DNA of 64,000 bases, from contig JADANN010000443.1 of assembly GCA_018806985.1 (NCBI GenBank), positions 116,001 to 180,000 on the forward strand, read 5' to 3'. Made by a program: the position numbers and the translations under genes. The DNA comes from Angiostrongylus vasorum. Its lineage: Eukaryota > Nematoda > Chromadorea > Rhabditida > Metastrongylidae. Of the stretch, positions 24,501-36,689 are shown piece by piece (the stretch's first letter is position 1; each line of letters begins with the position of its first letter). The notes under the pieces are model-generated. The model was given only the letters and a program-made list of their open reading frames with translations, was not told where the DNA came from and searched no databases.

Positions 24501-27500
24501 ACTGTTGGCTATTTACCTACCTACCACCTGAGGAACTTACGAAGGTATTTGACACTGCCGGAGAATGCCTGTAGTGAAGAACTGGAATCGTTCTGGTAAA
24601 GCTGTCTTAGGATTCAAAGGAAAAGCTAGACGTATAAACGACGGCATACTCTGAATTTCACCTCCGAGCCTATGAAAAGATTACACCGGAATTACTTTAC
24701 TATTATATAAGCACAATGAGAATCAATCAGTATTATTTACTGCCATCTAGAGAGTTACTTTCACTTTTTAAGGTATCGTCTCTGTTTTTGTATCAGAATG
24801 GTTGAAACTATTTGAAAATACTAAATGGAGCACACCTTCCCATTACCGCCTCATCGTGGCTGGGAGGTGTTCCTGGGTGTCGGACTGCGATGTACACCGG
24901 GGGGATTCGTACCCCAGGCAGGGTCTCCCAAGCTGAGAAGGAGTCAGGCGTATCCATCAGGAACCCTAGCTAAGAGTAAACCATTACGAGGATCCACCAC
25001 CGTCCAGGTATCAAAGTTGCATGATAGTAAATCTCCCTCTGATCCAAAAGGGCTGCGAGTGCTTGTCGTGGTGACGACCTCGGGGCAGACTTTGGCCAGG
25101 ATTTCCTCGGAATTCCAGGGAACCACAATGGCTTAACCAAGTAAATCTCCGGAAAGTGGTGATTATGCTGGGGCCTGCACAACTAGTGAGGACGGGCCGT
25201 TCAAGTATCAAGTAAGTAAGTAAATGGAGCACACCTATGGACAGTGACTGGGAAACTACGGAGGAGCAACGCGTAATTAAAACACCAGATGCACAGCTCT
25301 TCAAGCGAAATGGAAAGAACAGAAAGAGATTAAAGCTCTCAGCGCTGATCGATCCCTTAAGGATGCGCCATGCATTCGACCTTCGACTCGACAAAATTTC
25401 CATTTTTCAGAGTTTTGCTAGTTCAGAAATCGTAGTTCCCTGGAGTCGCGAAGTCAGCCCAGCTCAAGTCTGTTCCAGGTCGTCACCACCACAGGCAGTC
25501 GCCGCTCTCGTGGATCAGAAGGAGATTTGTCATCATGCGACAAACTGAAACCAGGACGGTGCTGGATCCTGATTTTTGTTTACTCTTAGCTGGGTTTCAT
25601 GATGGAAACGCCGTACTACTTCTCAGCTTGCGAGGCCCTGCTAAAGGAATGAATGAACTCGCTTTACATCGCAGCCCGACACCCCATAACATATCCCAAC
25701 CTCGACGAGGCGGTAAACCGTTGGAAGAACTAACCATAGTATTAAAATAATACACACAAACAGAAATCCATGTGCTTGTCATACTACTGAGGAAACTATT
25801 ATACTAAAAACTCTAGCACGGATGTCTCTTTGTGCAAATTTTTCATTTTGCTTGGCATCTATTAATTAAGTAGTAAATGTAGGCAATACCTCAGGTTACT
25901 ATTGGGTTTCACAAAAACATCAAGTATTTTACCAAGAGTAACCGTAACGAACCAAAAGTATATGAATAATGAAGTAGTGAAAATGGTTTTTCTTGTCTAC
26001 ATACATTTCATGGGCAGCAAACAAATCATGCCGAAATTGGACCATATTTTCGCCATTAATGTATTTCATTCGTAAACTAAGTAACATTGAACCGTGAAAA
26101 CAATATGTATCTGTGAGTTTCCAGTTAAACAGAAACCTTTAGACTTTCATAGGTGTTGATTTTAACCACAAGTAACATCATTTTGCGCATAAAAACACGT
26201 GTTGGTTGAAACTGTTACTATTGGAATCTAAGTCTCAAACAATACCACGCTTAAACCTTTATGAACCTATAGACGCAATATAGTTGCGGTGCGAATGCTG
26301 AATAAAAACAAAGATTAGAAAATGAAAAAATGCCCCTCTACTTCTCACAAACTAATTACGACTCCGATTTCAACCTATTTGAAAGGATAAAGAACAAAGC
26401 TCTCGGCGCTGATTAATCTCTGAGGGACGCGCTATGCATTCGACTTCATTAAGAACCGTCGGAGGTGACTGAATGCATGTCTGGCCTTTACAATGACTCG
26501 CAGCAACCTACTGATGTATCGCACCAGTGCTGCTATCCTCCCAGACGAATATGGTACTAATCTGCCGACCCTGGAGAGATAGGCTTGGTAGGTCTGGGGC
26601 ACGGATTCAATCCAATGTATATTGCAAGGGCCTCTGACCTGCGCTATACTCGCCATATTAAACCTATTTAGGAACCAAAAACATGCTAGAAATGACTAAA
26701 TCCTTTGCAGACATCTGATACAAGTTTGTAAAAAATATGCTCAGAATGAAAAACATCTGAATGACTTTGACGCTAGTATGCAAAATCGCTTCAACAACAA
26801 AGACGCTGTATGTGTCACACCCTTCTCTCTATTCCCAATTTTAGAGGACATACATAAGGAAAGTTTCACAAGGAGAGTTAAATTGTACAAATGGAAATCC
26901 ACCCAAAAAGTGGCGAACCCGAAAACAAAAGCAACCGCTCAAGACACACAAATAACAAGAAAAAATAAGCATTTAAATGAAGTCAAAGAACTGACTTACC
27001 TCTGTGGGGCTTTCCGAAGGAACATCCCCAAGATTTAACTGAACACCTGGCGTAGGATCAGATCCAAACAGCTCTGAGGTACTCCATGCATATATTAAAG
27101 CACATTGAAAAATATCGACCAGTGCTAATCCATTTGTCGTACCTAAAAAATTCTTATATATTTATATATTTTTCGAAAGCAACCCATAGTTTCAAACGAA
27201 ATTATTGGAAATACCAAGAGCAATGACACCGAAAGCAGAATTAAGGGCGGCAGAAGTAACCGAATCGGCCTGTGAAGTAGACGGCCATGGAATCAAACAA
27301 GCAAGTTCTGGCTAAATGTTAGGACTGAATAACTGACCAAATCGTAGTGCATGAAGTTATGATTATTTGGAAAACATGGAAAAAGGGAAAAACATATATG
27401 AAGAGCAAAAACATAAATGTAACTCTTCTTGCCGAAATAATACATCAAACAAAACGCATCATGAAAAGCACCTGATAACCAGCAGACCGTTTCACAGCAG

Positions 27501-30500
27501 CACCGCGAACTTTGAACGGTACAATGCGTTCATCATCCGAGTCAACGCTCGTATCAGGACTGTGGGTGGAATCTCGGCTAACCACCTAAAACTGTCCATA
27601 AATTCAAGTCATTTGGGCCATAGAAAGTAAAACCAAAAAAAAGTTAGCAATACACACGAAGGGCAGAAGGTAAGGAACAGTCTCAGGAATGTCTAAGGAA
27701 AAGATGAATAAGAAGGATAAAAAAAGAATAAAAAAGATATGGCGACAAATGTTGAGAATGTAATGAGCGAATCAGAGATAGCAATGTTGAATGACTTGAA
27801 TAAATCTTGCATACTAATAAAAAAGAAGATTTAAAAAAACGGATGTAAAAACTCGACGATATTCGTCGAGGTCCCAGAACTTTTTAAACACGCAAAAAAA
27901 AGAAAAAACGAAAGAAAATACCTTATGTTGCCTGCGAATCTCTTTTGGAGCTTGAGGAGCCTCGACTCGCTCATCACTTGCAATTCCAGTCAAAGAGTTT
28001 AGTTGTGGTATATGTACAACCTAGGTTACCCAATGAAAGCATATGCTATAGGCATGTCAATGCCATTTCCTCACCAAATACTTTTTGAAGCACCTTACCT
28101 TTAACACAGGGGAAATAACACCCTTAGTAAAACTTTGGTGGCGCTGTAAAACAAAACTAAGCAAGTCAGACTCACAGCAATCGTATTCATAGTCTCAATT
28201 CTCGAAAATCGAAAAAGAGTAACTTGTCCAGACACTCCGGATACAAGCAAAAGCCGAGACTGAATGAGAGTCATGAAAAACTTGAAACGAAACTCAGACA
28301 TCAACATTACAAGAGACCTACGAAATGGCTTACTTCAACACATAATTCAATCAACTTTACAGCATGTGACACCTTCTCGCAACCTTCCAATTCCTCTAAA
28401 CGTTCAAAGTGTGATGCTGTCTTCAGTCTATAGAGAATTTGGAGGTTTTCTCCTGAAGCCTGCCAAAACTTCAATGAACCGTCTTTGTGCCTAAAAAAGT
28501 GATTCAGTGAAGATCACGGTTGGAGATGACAGTTCGAGAAATCGGCACTGTGCTACTAGGCTACACTATAGGAAATGTGTCTCATTTTGGCCTATAAGTC
28601 TCATGCATCATCGGTTTCCTAGTTATATTTTTTCTTCCCGCTCAAGTTTTTGTTGAGTCCAGATCAATCCAGTAGAAATGAAAAACAGAACTTCGAGCTA
28701 TCCTCCTTAAAATTCAAAATTCGGAAGTGAAGCTTTGGAAGAGTTTTGCAATATCAGAGCCAAATCTCGTAATGGAATCGCTGCTTAAGACACCAGGTGA
28801 GTTGTTACTATCGACAGTGACCATTTGAAGACGTTAACTTAAAGGAATATAGGGATAAAAAGCACCTCCAAAAACTAACTTTCCATCAGAAATTTACGGT
28901 AACTTTCTAATGCTTAATGGATAGCATCAACAACTACAGCCGCTCAAAACCTGACCAAGCCATCATAGCAAACAAGCAATGTCAGAAAACTGAGAACATC
29001 CAAGAGCTGTAGCTCTGTTCTTCTCTGACATATATCCACCAACTGAAGGGGTTCAATTCTGCTGCAAAAGAACTTACTGTTATTTTTCACCAGTACTGGT
29101 AGCACTGGCAGACACTAGACGAATTTAAGCAGAAAAAAAACGAAAAATTGCTTCATCTGCATTACTAGTCAGAGGATTACAACCATTTCATAAAAAAAAT
29201 TATTTCGTGAGAAAACTTTCGCCCATTCAAAAACACGATCAACAGGCTCTTCTTGACGATACTGTATTCACAGATCAAAACTTTTCTGGAGACAGAATGC
29301 CCATAAAAGGATAAAGGATAAAGCTCTCGGCGCTGATCAATCTCTCTGGGATGCGCCGTGTCTTCGACTTCCTTAAGCATCGTTGGAGGCGGATTAATGT
29401 ACATCTGGCCTTTACAATGACTCGCTGTGGCCTATCGATGTATCCAGCCAGTGCTGCTATCCTCCCAGACAAGTTTGGTACCAATTTGCCGACCCTGGAG
29501 AGATAGAAGATTTGGTGAGCCACGGCTGCGATAGATCCCATGTGTGCATCGCAGGACGCCTCTGATCATTGCGCCACTTGTGCCCTTGTACATACTGTCA
29601 TGTTTGCAATTGCGTTTCAATTGTTGACGATTTGGCTGGTAAATATGAATTTTGAAAAAATCACCGCATTTCAATCTTCTAGGTAAGACTCAGAGACAGT
29701 ATAAAATAAAAAATGGATGCGACGTTCTAACGAACCCGGTAAGAACGAGTTCCTGATGTCCTGTTGCGCATTCCCTTCCGATACCACCACTCACCGGCCA
29801 CGGCTGCAAGTAACCAGAATTAACGTTCATAGTATTCACTTTGACCGTACATGGAGTAACATACAAAAAGTAAAACAAATTAGCGACAATTATATTACCC
29901 TCTCACTAAACCCTTTCCTTCTCTGCTTGCAGCCTACTAGAGTTAAAGCGCCGATAAGATCACTAGGACAATTGGAATAGTAAGCGACGCAAGTGACAGG
30001 TTGTTCGTGCAAATCCATAGCGTGAGGCGACTCAATGCAAGGATAGCTAAAAAGGAAACAATTGAAAAACGCAATTTTCCTCTGTACAGAAGCCAGAACA
30101 AATCAAAGGTAGCAAAGGTGGCAACTTGTTATCAACAAGCTTTGGATTTTCAACAACAGCTACGTTTCGTCATTCAATCCCTGGTAATTCGCACAAAATA
30201 AACTATAAAACCGTAGGTGACGTTTCGGCAGAAGCACCTTCTTCAGAGTAGTAGCTTTCGCCTTCGCCTTCGCCATCGCCTTCAGTAGCTGACGTTTCGG
30301 CAGAATCGCCTTCAATTCCACAATCAATAACAGGGAGGAATGCCCCCGAGATCACGCTTGATCTCGCCCCGTACCTTCGTATCGACCGTTGATGGGGATG
30401 GTGCAGTCGTCAACCACATGCGAAGGGCTGTTCTTCCTCGTTGGAAGACAGGTGAAAAAAGCGGTGGGTTTTTTTCCAGAAGCCGTAGATCTTGAGATTA

Positions 30501-33468
30501 TCGTGCAGATTTTCATCTTTCTGTTTGTGCTGTTGAAGCGTTTGACGTAGTAAATTGCATTTCACTATGCCCTTTCAGGTTCGGAAGAAGTCGATTCTGC
30601 CGAAACGTCAGCTACGATTGTGTTGTATGTGTGTTATTGTATGGAAGTAAACGTACGCTGTTTAGCAACCTCGCGACTGCTGAGAACGAAAGAAAACAAC
30701 GAATTCATAATCCAATGCCAATGTTAATAGAAAGTCGATCTTAGGTACTATAAACTACAAAATGTAACAAATAATGGAAAAAACGACATGAGGAATTAAG
30801 CGGAAAGCGTCTTCTAAACCCGCTGAGAGCATCGCAGCAACGGGTGAGTAAAGCTTTCGGAGTTGATGCATCCCGTTTCACCAAGCGTTGCAGAAGTAAC
30901 TGAATGCGTACCCGCCCTAGATAATATATTCCAGTCGTCTAAAGTGTTAAGCCAGTGTTTCGTCCTTCCAAAGAAGTTTGGTACGAATCTTCCAACCCTG
31001 GAGAGACGGAACGCTTGGTTATCACGATGCACAGAACCGAGCCGGGAGACGATTCACAACGTACAGCACCTCTAACCACAGCGCTAAGGTAGCCCAGCGA
31101 AGGGTTACGTTTGAGTACTGTACCACATGCACATTTGGGAGTTAACTTTTGTACCGACAATATGAAATATACTATATGAAGGAAAAAAATGATGGAACAA
31201 ATTATTACAGTAAAAAGGAATCGTGGATGGTACGAAATTTGTTATGCTTCAATACATACACTTCAATGACAGTGCCCCAAGAGAATAGTAAAAATTTCTC
31301 TTCATATTCTCCAACAGCCTATATATTAAAAAGCTAAACAAAGTGTAGTAACTTCAAATAAAGAAAAAATAGAGCTAACCCAGGCATTTGTAAATCAATC
31401 ATCATGAGTTCTCCCTTCAAAAGGACAGCAAGTGCTTGAGGCTGCTGTGGACAAGAATTGAAGGGCACCTCAAATAAAAGTAAGATATGCATGGACTTTA
31501 CATAATTCTTTCTACAGATGAGTATGTTAACGAAAATGCTACCTGAGGCAATGTAACAAATGATAATATAGGATGATCCATTTCAAGGACAGTAGCAGAT
31601 TTTGAGGCACGAAGAAATGTGAGTGCTGGGACAGGTAACCCATCATCAGTGGGCATGCCACCAGAAAAAATAATTAGTTGATCACCATTCGTCGTATGCT
31701 TCCAATCGATGATTGGAATAGGACGACACCCTTGGCCATGTGGAGTTGTCTTCTGTTGTGGTTCACCTTAAATACTTCACAGAACGTTCATCACATATGA
31801 CGATGCTAAAAAGCATGAGGTAATTATACCCACTAGTTTTTTTTCATATTATATATACAAATGGAACCATCAACATTCCCAGTCACGATCTGCTTTCCTT
31901 CGTAGTGCCAACTAAAAAATGATGTTATTACCAAATAAATAAATCTTTCGCAAATAAGCAAATTACTCCTGAACTAAGGGTTCTGATGCAGAAGTACTGA
32001 AGTGAACGAACATACCTGAAACATTTTATGGGCGGGTCAAGAGGAAAACGATCAACTTCTTTGGTGACGAGGTTCCATTGAACAAGTGCACCTTTAGAGA
32101 ATGCAATCAAGAGCTTTGTTGGTTCTACCGGAGAAGCGGCTATCTGTCGCACGGAGCCTGGATGCACTCGACAGCTCCTAAACGATTCCAGAAGCATCAC
32201 TGAAACAACTTCCACAATCTCAATACTAACTCTACGGAAAAATCAAAAATGAATACTTACAAATCAATAGCCTTATTCCAGTTTATAATGTAAGGACTTA
32301 GTTGGAAAGTACCAACTGACACAAAGTAAACATTGCCCTAAAACAATACTTTGAATGAAGGGAAGAACTGAAATGAAATTGAATCCCTGATGGGCAGAAA
32401 TGTATTCAGTTGTTGAGTAGCCCAAAAAAAAAGAAATATGGTAAATATAGACAGGAGACACCTTGTCCGTCCCAACATATAACCATTTGTTTCCCATGGG
32501 AAGATAAATACAAGTGACGGCTTCTTTGTTCAACTGTAAACTGTGAACGATCTGAATAAAGAATATTCAAAGCACTCACAAAGACACACATAAATAGCAC
32601 ATTAAGGTCTCAGTTTTGGGAAAAGCTTAAGTAAAAAAAAGCTCATAAAGCTCTCGAGGCTGACCAATCCCTTGGGGATGCGCCATGCATTCGAGTTCAT
32701 TAGGCATCGTTGGAGGTGACTGAGTGCATATCTGGCCTTTACAATGACTCACCGCGGCCTACCGATGTATGGATCCAGTGCTGCTACCCTCCTACACAAA
32801 TATGGTACCAATCTGCCGAGTCCGGAGCGATGGAAGGCTTGGAGGGCCTGGGGCGCTGGGATCGATCCCATGTGTGTTGCAGGACGCCTCCGACCACTGC
32901 GCTACACGCGCCACGGGAAAGTTTTTAGAAAAAGCGTAAATACAGTAAGAAAAGCCATTGTGCGCTCAGTACTCACCTATTGGACCATCCTAGAACATCT
33001 AGCTGCACAAAAATTGCGAATGAGCCTTAACGTGCCTTTGGTCTCAAACTATATAATTATATCACCGAAAAGCTTGTTCCTCTTTTTTCACATGCACTTA
33101 CGACACGATAATTCTTAGCCAATTTCAGGCTACCGCATGGAAGATGGACGAACGCGGTCTCCACAGGTAGGGGTAGTGGTTAGTACCTCAATGCACAAGG
33201 AATCAAGGCGCTAGTTCGACTCTCTTCCTAACGCTCTCCTCCAATCCACGTGAGAATGCCCTTGCTTGGCTATCTCCAAAGAATGCAAGGAGAATCGTTT
33301 CGACCAGCGTTCTATGACATTCACAAGAAAACCCTCAAGCAGCAGCCGAGACAACAAACAAAATGTTTGGAGGCCTTTGCCAACGATCGATGAGAGGTAA
33401 ACGAATCGAATGCAGGAAGCGTTGGGATCCACACAGTAGATGTGATGATAGGTCATGTAAAGTATACA

Positions 33469-33522
<54 letters not shown>

Positions 33523-33602
33523 TACATACATATATGTGGATGTATTCATATATATGCATGCAAGTATATATGCACTTATATATCATATATGTATATATAT
33601 AT

Positions 33603-33643
<41 letters not shown>

Positions 33644-35517
33644 AATATATAGCGGAACTCACCTCTGGTGTTTTTTGGCGGTAATTCCACAAGTGTATCA
33701 TATCGTTTCCGCAGGCTGTGATCAAACCACCCTCATTGATAACAAATTGTAGATGGTTGACTGGATGATCTGCTTCATGTTTTAATAGGTAATCTACTCC
33801 CGTGTCACCTTAAGAATATGACTAGGCCGTATTCTAAAATTTAAAAGAAATATCGAAAAAAGATTCTGTTTCCAAGTAATTAACACGTATTGATTCGAAT
33901 ATGGCAGTCTACATCAAAAACCATCCACGTGATAACGGTCCTTAAATCTTTTTTATTCCCGATAGAAAGCCAGAGAGATGACTGCAATCGAAACCTCTCT
34001 TCAATTCTCTACAATGTACTTTATAGAGATAAGAGATTTAAAAAAAGCTTTCGGCGTTGATCAATCCCTGAGGGATGCATCATGCATTCGACTTCATTAA
34101 GCATCGCTTGGAGGTGACTGAATGCATATCTGACCTTTACAATGACTCGCGGTGGCCTGCCGATGTATCGAGCCAGTGCTGCTTTCCTCCCAGACAAGTC
34201 TGGTACCAATCTGCCTACCCCGGAGGGATGGAAGCCTTGGTGAGCCCACGTGTGCGGGGATCAATCCCTTGTGTGTATTACAGAGTGCCTCCAAGCACTG
34301 CGTCAGACGCGCCATTAGAGATGACAGAAATACCGTTTGAATGTATAAGCAATTGAGAAGAAGCATAACGATGCGTTTTTCTGAACATCACAAATGAAAC
34401 AGATAACCACGAAACGAGGCTCACAGCTCACCTATAATCCTAACTTCACCGTGTCCTGTCCCGATGGCCAAAAGGCGTTGCACTGCATCGTATGCTATGC
34501 ATCGCGCCTCATCTGGGAACCCGTGACGAGCAATCTGAAGGACCAATATGTTATAAGTAATGAATTCCTCCAAACTGCAGTGGTACTCATATCATTTGTT
34601 GAACACTACAGCATGTTTTCACTAGTGTACACCAGTATTGATTGTTCATTTATTATCGGCACACCATTCATGAAGAAGGTATGAGAATTGCTCAGAACAA
34701 CAGGAATGCTGTAACTTTACAAGGGGAATTTATCAGAATAACATGTAGGGATTCAATTCCGATCGGACGGAAAACCCCGACGAGATGTAAAAACGACTGT
34801 GATTTAACATATTTACGACGATGTTGAAGGCTTAATAACAAGCGCTTTGAGAGACGCATTCGAGGACGCCATTACCTCCCCAGAAAAAAAATCCGACCCT
34901 TCCAGAAAATTAGCATTTCACCATGTTAGAACACAAGAATTTATACTGTGGCGTCAAACTGTTTGAGTTCTAATCCTTTCTTGTGCAGTTAATGAAGTCC
35001 AGCATCAGCTGAGAAAGGCTTGTTCGAAACTAAAATTTTTAGTTATTTTATAACACCTCATTACTCCATTAGCTGGGACCGAGACAACGGTTTCATGGAC
35101 ACCAGATGGAAGTGATATAACATAAAACATCTCTTATGATTTACGACTTTACCATGGAAAAGCGGTGTTATTTAGCGTTGACTCTTAAAAAGCCTAAGCC
35201 TTCGATACCACATCGACGACGTAGTGAAGTGACAGGGTGAGTTATGACCGCGATCAAAACAACATGATTGATGAGTCAAAGAACTAGAAGAAATAGGAGT
35301 CAAGAACGAAGAAAGTCAGAGAAGAGGTGAAGAAGTAGAAACCAAAGGCATAAGTCAGCAGTAAGACAACAGACGCAAAACGATAAGTGAACACGAACAC
35401 CTTAGCAAGCCTGCAGTGGTCCGGTTGAACCTTCTCGTCTACTACGATCTCCATTCGACTAGTAAGTGAACGAAGTCCATCGATAGCGGAAGCAAACTTC
35501 TTCTTCGCTCTGTCCAT
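18456..35517 (-). CDS. tom-1: Tomosyn (syntaxin-binding protein 5 / STXBP5 orthologue), 28 exons
   Basis: Tomosyn is a soluble neuronal and secretory protein that binds syntaxin/SNAP-25 through a C-terminal SNARE-like motif and inhibits vesicle priming. Exons, 5' to 3' on the minus strand: 35517-35401, 34534-34432, 33808-33663, 32551-32462, 32337-32261, 32177-32016, 31911-31834, 31766-31543, 31468-31380, 30046-29899, 29803-29736, 28490-28334, 28259-28176, 28020-27922, 27585-27472, 27311-27215, 27142-27000, 23693-23361, 22918-22780, 22262-21993, 20755-20612, 20402-20377, 20312-20187, 20121-19982, 19800-19620, 19191-19170, 18803-18658, 18593-18456. Family signatures, in order: [89 protein letters not shown] and the end KKKWYNF. 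The WD40 propellers occupy about residues 40-1060, interrupted by a polar linker near 666-820; the SNARE-like helix is the last 60. The product is about 1219 aa (human about 1150). The start is ATG 35517 in context ACCATGG, after an in-frame stop; a TTTTAG acceptor at 35592 could take a spliced leader. Exon phases agree throughout except at exon 7. The acceptor of exon 27 is ambiguous (18803, 18800 or 18797). Confidence 0.93.
20858..21227 (+). mobile_element. 380-bp retroposon, family B
   Basis: Full-length by comparison with 24838-25220. It contains the inner hairpin GGGGGAAT/ATTCCCCC at 20913-20929 and ends GGGCCATCCAAGTATC. A short GTAATGT occurs on both sides (20829 and 21228), a weak candidate target duplication. 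It is in tomosyn intron 20. Confidence 0.85.
21477..21564. repeat. (AT)44 microsatellite
   Basis: An uninterrupted 88-bp AT dinucleotide run in tomosyn intron 20. Confidence 0.98.
23866..24168. mobile_element. Penelope-type inverted-repeat unit with paired hammerhead-like motifs
   Basis: The reverse arm (from the TTTACTTCCACACAAAAACA region to AGAGCCGTTTTTTTAAACG) is mirrored by the forward arm (GTGAAAAAACGGCTCTGAAG to TTTTTGTACGGAAGTAAACG). Each arm carries one hammerhead-like motif: 23942-23974 on minus and 24085-24120 on plus. The outer sequence GTGGAAGTAAACGT is shared with the units at 30640 and 62740. It lies in tomosyn intron 17. Confidence 0.8.
24822..25236 (+). mobile_element. 380-bp retroposon, family B, with 16-bp target-site duplication
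   Basis: The element (24838-25220) is flanked by identical 16-mers TAAATGGAGCACACCT at 24822-24837 and 25221-25236. It ends GGGCCGTTCAAGTATC followed by AAGTAAGTAAG, a short-repeat tail rather than poly-A, as in RTE-type retroposition. An open frame runs through it (24825-25136), but no protein domain is visible. It is in tomosyn intron 17. Confidence 0.93.
25330..25388 (-). mobile_element. Truncated SINE-like element, family A
   Basis: Only the 3' end of the family is present: AAAGCTCTCAGCGCTGATCG, then GGATGCGCCATGCATTCGAC, after which the match stops. Confidence 0.75.
25425..25727 (-). mobile_element. 380-bp retroposon, family B, reverse and incomplete
   Basis: The reverse complement matches the family from TTTACCGCCTCGTCGAGG (right end) to the CACGAGACT-type region near 25440. 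The 3' hundred bases and the tail are missing. Confidence 0.8.
26398..26656 (-). mobile_element. tRNA-derived SINE-like element, family A
   Basis: Reverse copy: AAGCTCTCGGCGCTGATTAA at the left, TCCTCCCAGACGAATATGGT in the middle and a diverged tRNA-like head near 26600-26656. It lies in tomosyn intron 17. Confidence 0.85.
29305..29585 (-). mobile_element. tRNA-derived SINE-like element, family A, with heptamer tail
   Basis: Reverse copy whose 3' tail on the plus strand is AAAAGGATAAAGGATAAAGC, i.e. repeats of TTATCCT in the sense direction. The head carries ATCCCATGTGTGCATCGCAG and CCTCTGATCATTGCGCCAC (inverted A box). It is in tomosyn intron 11. Confidence 0.9.
30200..30745. mobile_element. 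Penelope-type inverted-repeat unit with hammerhead-like motifs
   Basis: Two reversed motifs (GGTGACGTTTCGGCAGAAGC at 30218 and GCTGACGTTTCGGCAGAATC at 30290) face one forward motif (CTGCCGAAACGTCAGCTACG near 30597-30615). The segment 30395-30745 is collinear with 62470-62835: GGGATGGTGCAGTCGTCAAC, then TTGAAGCGTTTGACGTAGTA and the end GTTAATAGAAAGTCGATC. It lies in tomosyn intron 9. Confidence 0.8.
30835..31095 (-). mobile_element. SINE-like element, family A, strongly diverged
   Basis: The order of landmarks is preserved (AAAGCTTTCGGAGTTGATGC, AGAAGTAACTGAATGCGTAC, TTTGGTACGAATCTTCCAAC, CCTGGAGAGACGGAACGCTT), but many bases differ. It is an old copy in tomosyn intron 9. Confidence 0.65.
32635..32922 (-). 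mobile_element. tRNA-derived SINE-like element, family A
   Basis: Full-length reverse copy: AAAGCTCTCGAGGCTGACCA to GGGATCGATCCCATGTGTGT and CGACCACTGCGCTACACGCG, the inverted B and A boxes. It is in tomosyn intron 3. Confidence 0.9.
33165..33460 (+). repeat. Second tRNA-like dispersed repeat, family D
   Basis: It has GGGTAGTGGTTAGTACCTC (A-box-like), then CGCTAGTTCGACTCTC (B-box-like) and a body with CATTCACAAGAAAACCCTCA and GGATCCACACAGTAGATGTG. The body resembles 44500-44850 and 59540-59660. It lies in tomosyn intron 3. Confidence 0.55.
33465..33650. repeat. Two TA-rich microsatellites in mirrored context
   Basis: TA runs at about 33475-33513 and 33593-33637 are bounded by TATACATGTACA (left) and TATACATGTAAA (right), with alternating TA/CA sequence between. 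It is in tomosyn intron 3. Confidence 0.9.
34036..34318 (-). mobile_element. tRNA-derived SINE-like element, family A
   Basis: Full-length reverse copy: AAAGCTTTCGGCGTTGATCA to GGGGATCAATCCCTTGTGTG and AAGCACTGCGTCAGACGCGC. It is in tomosyn intron 2. Confidence 0.9.
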
Positions 35518-36685
35518 GGTTTCAGTACGGCAAACGGTGGGCAACGTTTCTTCAAATGGCCCGTTATTGTTCGAAGCTCTTGTAATTCATGCTAAAATGA
35601 AAGAGTACAGTGATAATAAAAACTAGACAGTAGCAAAAAACACTGAGGAATATGAAGAAAACAGCTATAGCAGAGTTGTTAGACGACAGTTCTAGGACAG
35701 AAGATGTGAGAACAGAATGAATTCGTAATCGCTGGCCTTCTACAACGATTGTGAGGCTGGCCGGGTTTGAAGCTAAAGTCTGGGAAAGATGAAGGTGTTG
35801 GACAGAATGTGCTCAGCACAGCACTCATTCATGGGCAGCACTATTCAGTAGGGGAATTTTCAAAACCTTGAATGTGGACGCGAATGGGCTGAATATTTAA
35901 TTTCTTCTGTGAAACAGATTGGAAGAATCAATGGATAGAAAAACATTAAAGAGAAAGATAAAACACATTAGATATCCATCATAATTCGTGCCAAATCCGT
36001 TTAAGTGAGGATTTTAAGAGCAGTACTGCACCGAGCAGGACTGAAATGAAGCTAATTCGTTTCAATGAATAAATGTACAAAAGACACGGACAGATATGTC
36101 CTGAAATGCTAAGTTTTAAGAGATACACATTGGAAATACAGAGTTTAGGAAATGGACGACAGGAAATCAGGTTACAGGAGTTCATGGGCGCGGTGTGCAA
36201 TTGCTTGGGAACATCTCCAGCCTTAACGAAGTACAAATGTAAGAACTTGAAGTTCAGCTTAAATGTAAGTTTCATAAATTGAATAACACTAGAACACTCC
36301 TAGTGATGGTAGATGACGATTAGGACATTAGGAAGCGACCAAAAAAGAAAATCAAGCAGTAGCTCATCAGCAACTTTTTCGGAATGGAATAGGAAAGATG
36401 ACTGATACCTAACAATTTACATAGGCTATACTCTACGACGTGGCACGACGTCGCTGAATATGATAGCCCTCCGTTGCTGAAGGGTCCAGAACTGAAATCG
36501 CTTCTCCAAACAGCATCATGCGTGCGGGCATCCGAGGAACATCTCAGGAACCCCGGCGTCAAATATAACACTATGTAAGTTTATTCAGCATGGTATATGG
36601 TGGCTCATCCATCAGCAGCTTCTCTCGTACTGAGAAATAAGTCAACATTTATTTGCTTTTTTTTTATTTTACATCATCCGCCATC
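35518..36685. promoter_or_regulatory. Upstream region of tomosyn, no promoter motif resolved
   Basis: It contains the possible trans-splice acceptor (CATTTTAG on the minus strand, cut after 35592). Short ORFs at 36073-36282 (+) and 36320-36571 (-) lack support. No core promoter element can be named with confidence. Confidence 0.3.
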
Positions 36686-36689
36686 GTAT

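Noticed and set aside
24825..25136. Conserved ORF in the 380-bp retroposon (also 20811-21119 and 51141-51386)
   Set aside because: The frames are open but lack any domain, begin in flanking DNA and are explained by shared repeat ancestry and low stop density.
32016..32215. Exon 6 of tomosyn beginning at an ATG near 32203
   Set aside because: Phase from exon 5 and alignment with the family place the acceptor at TTTAG before 32177; the ATG is intronic.
36073..36282. Plus-strand ORF upstream of tomosyn
   Set aside because: No start context, splice sites or motif; overlapped by an equally long minus-strand frame.
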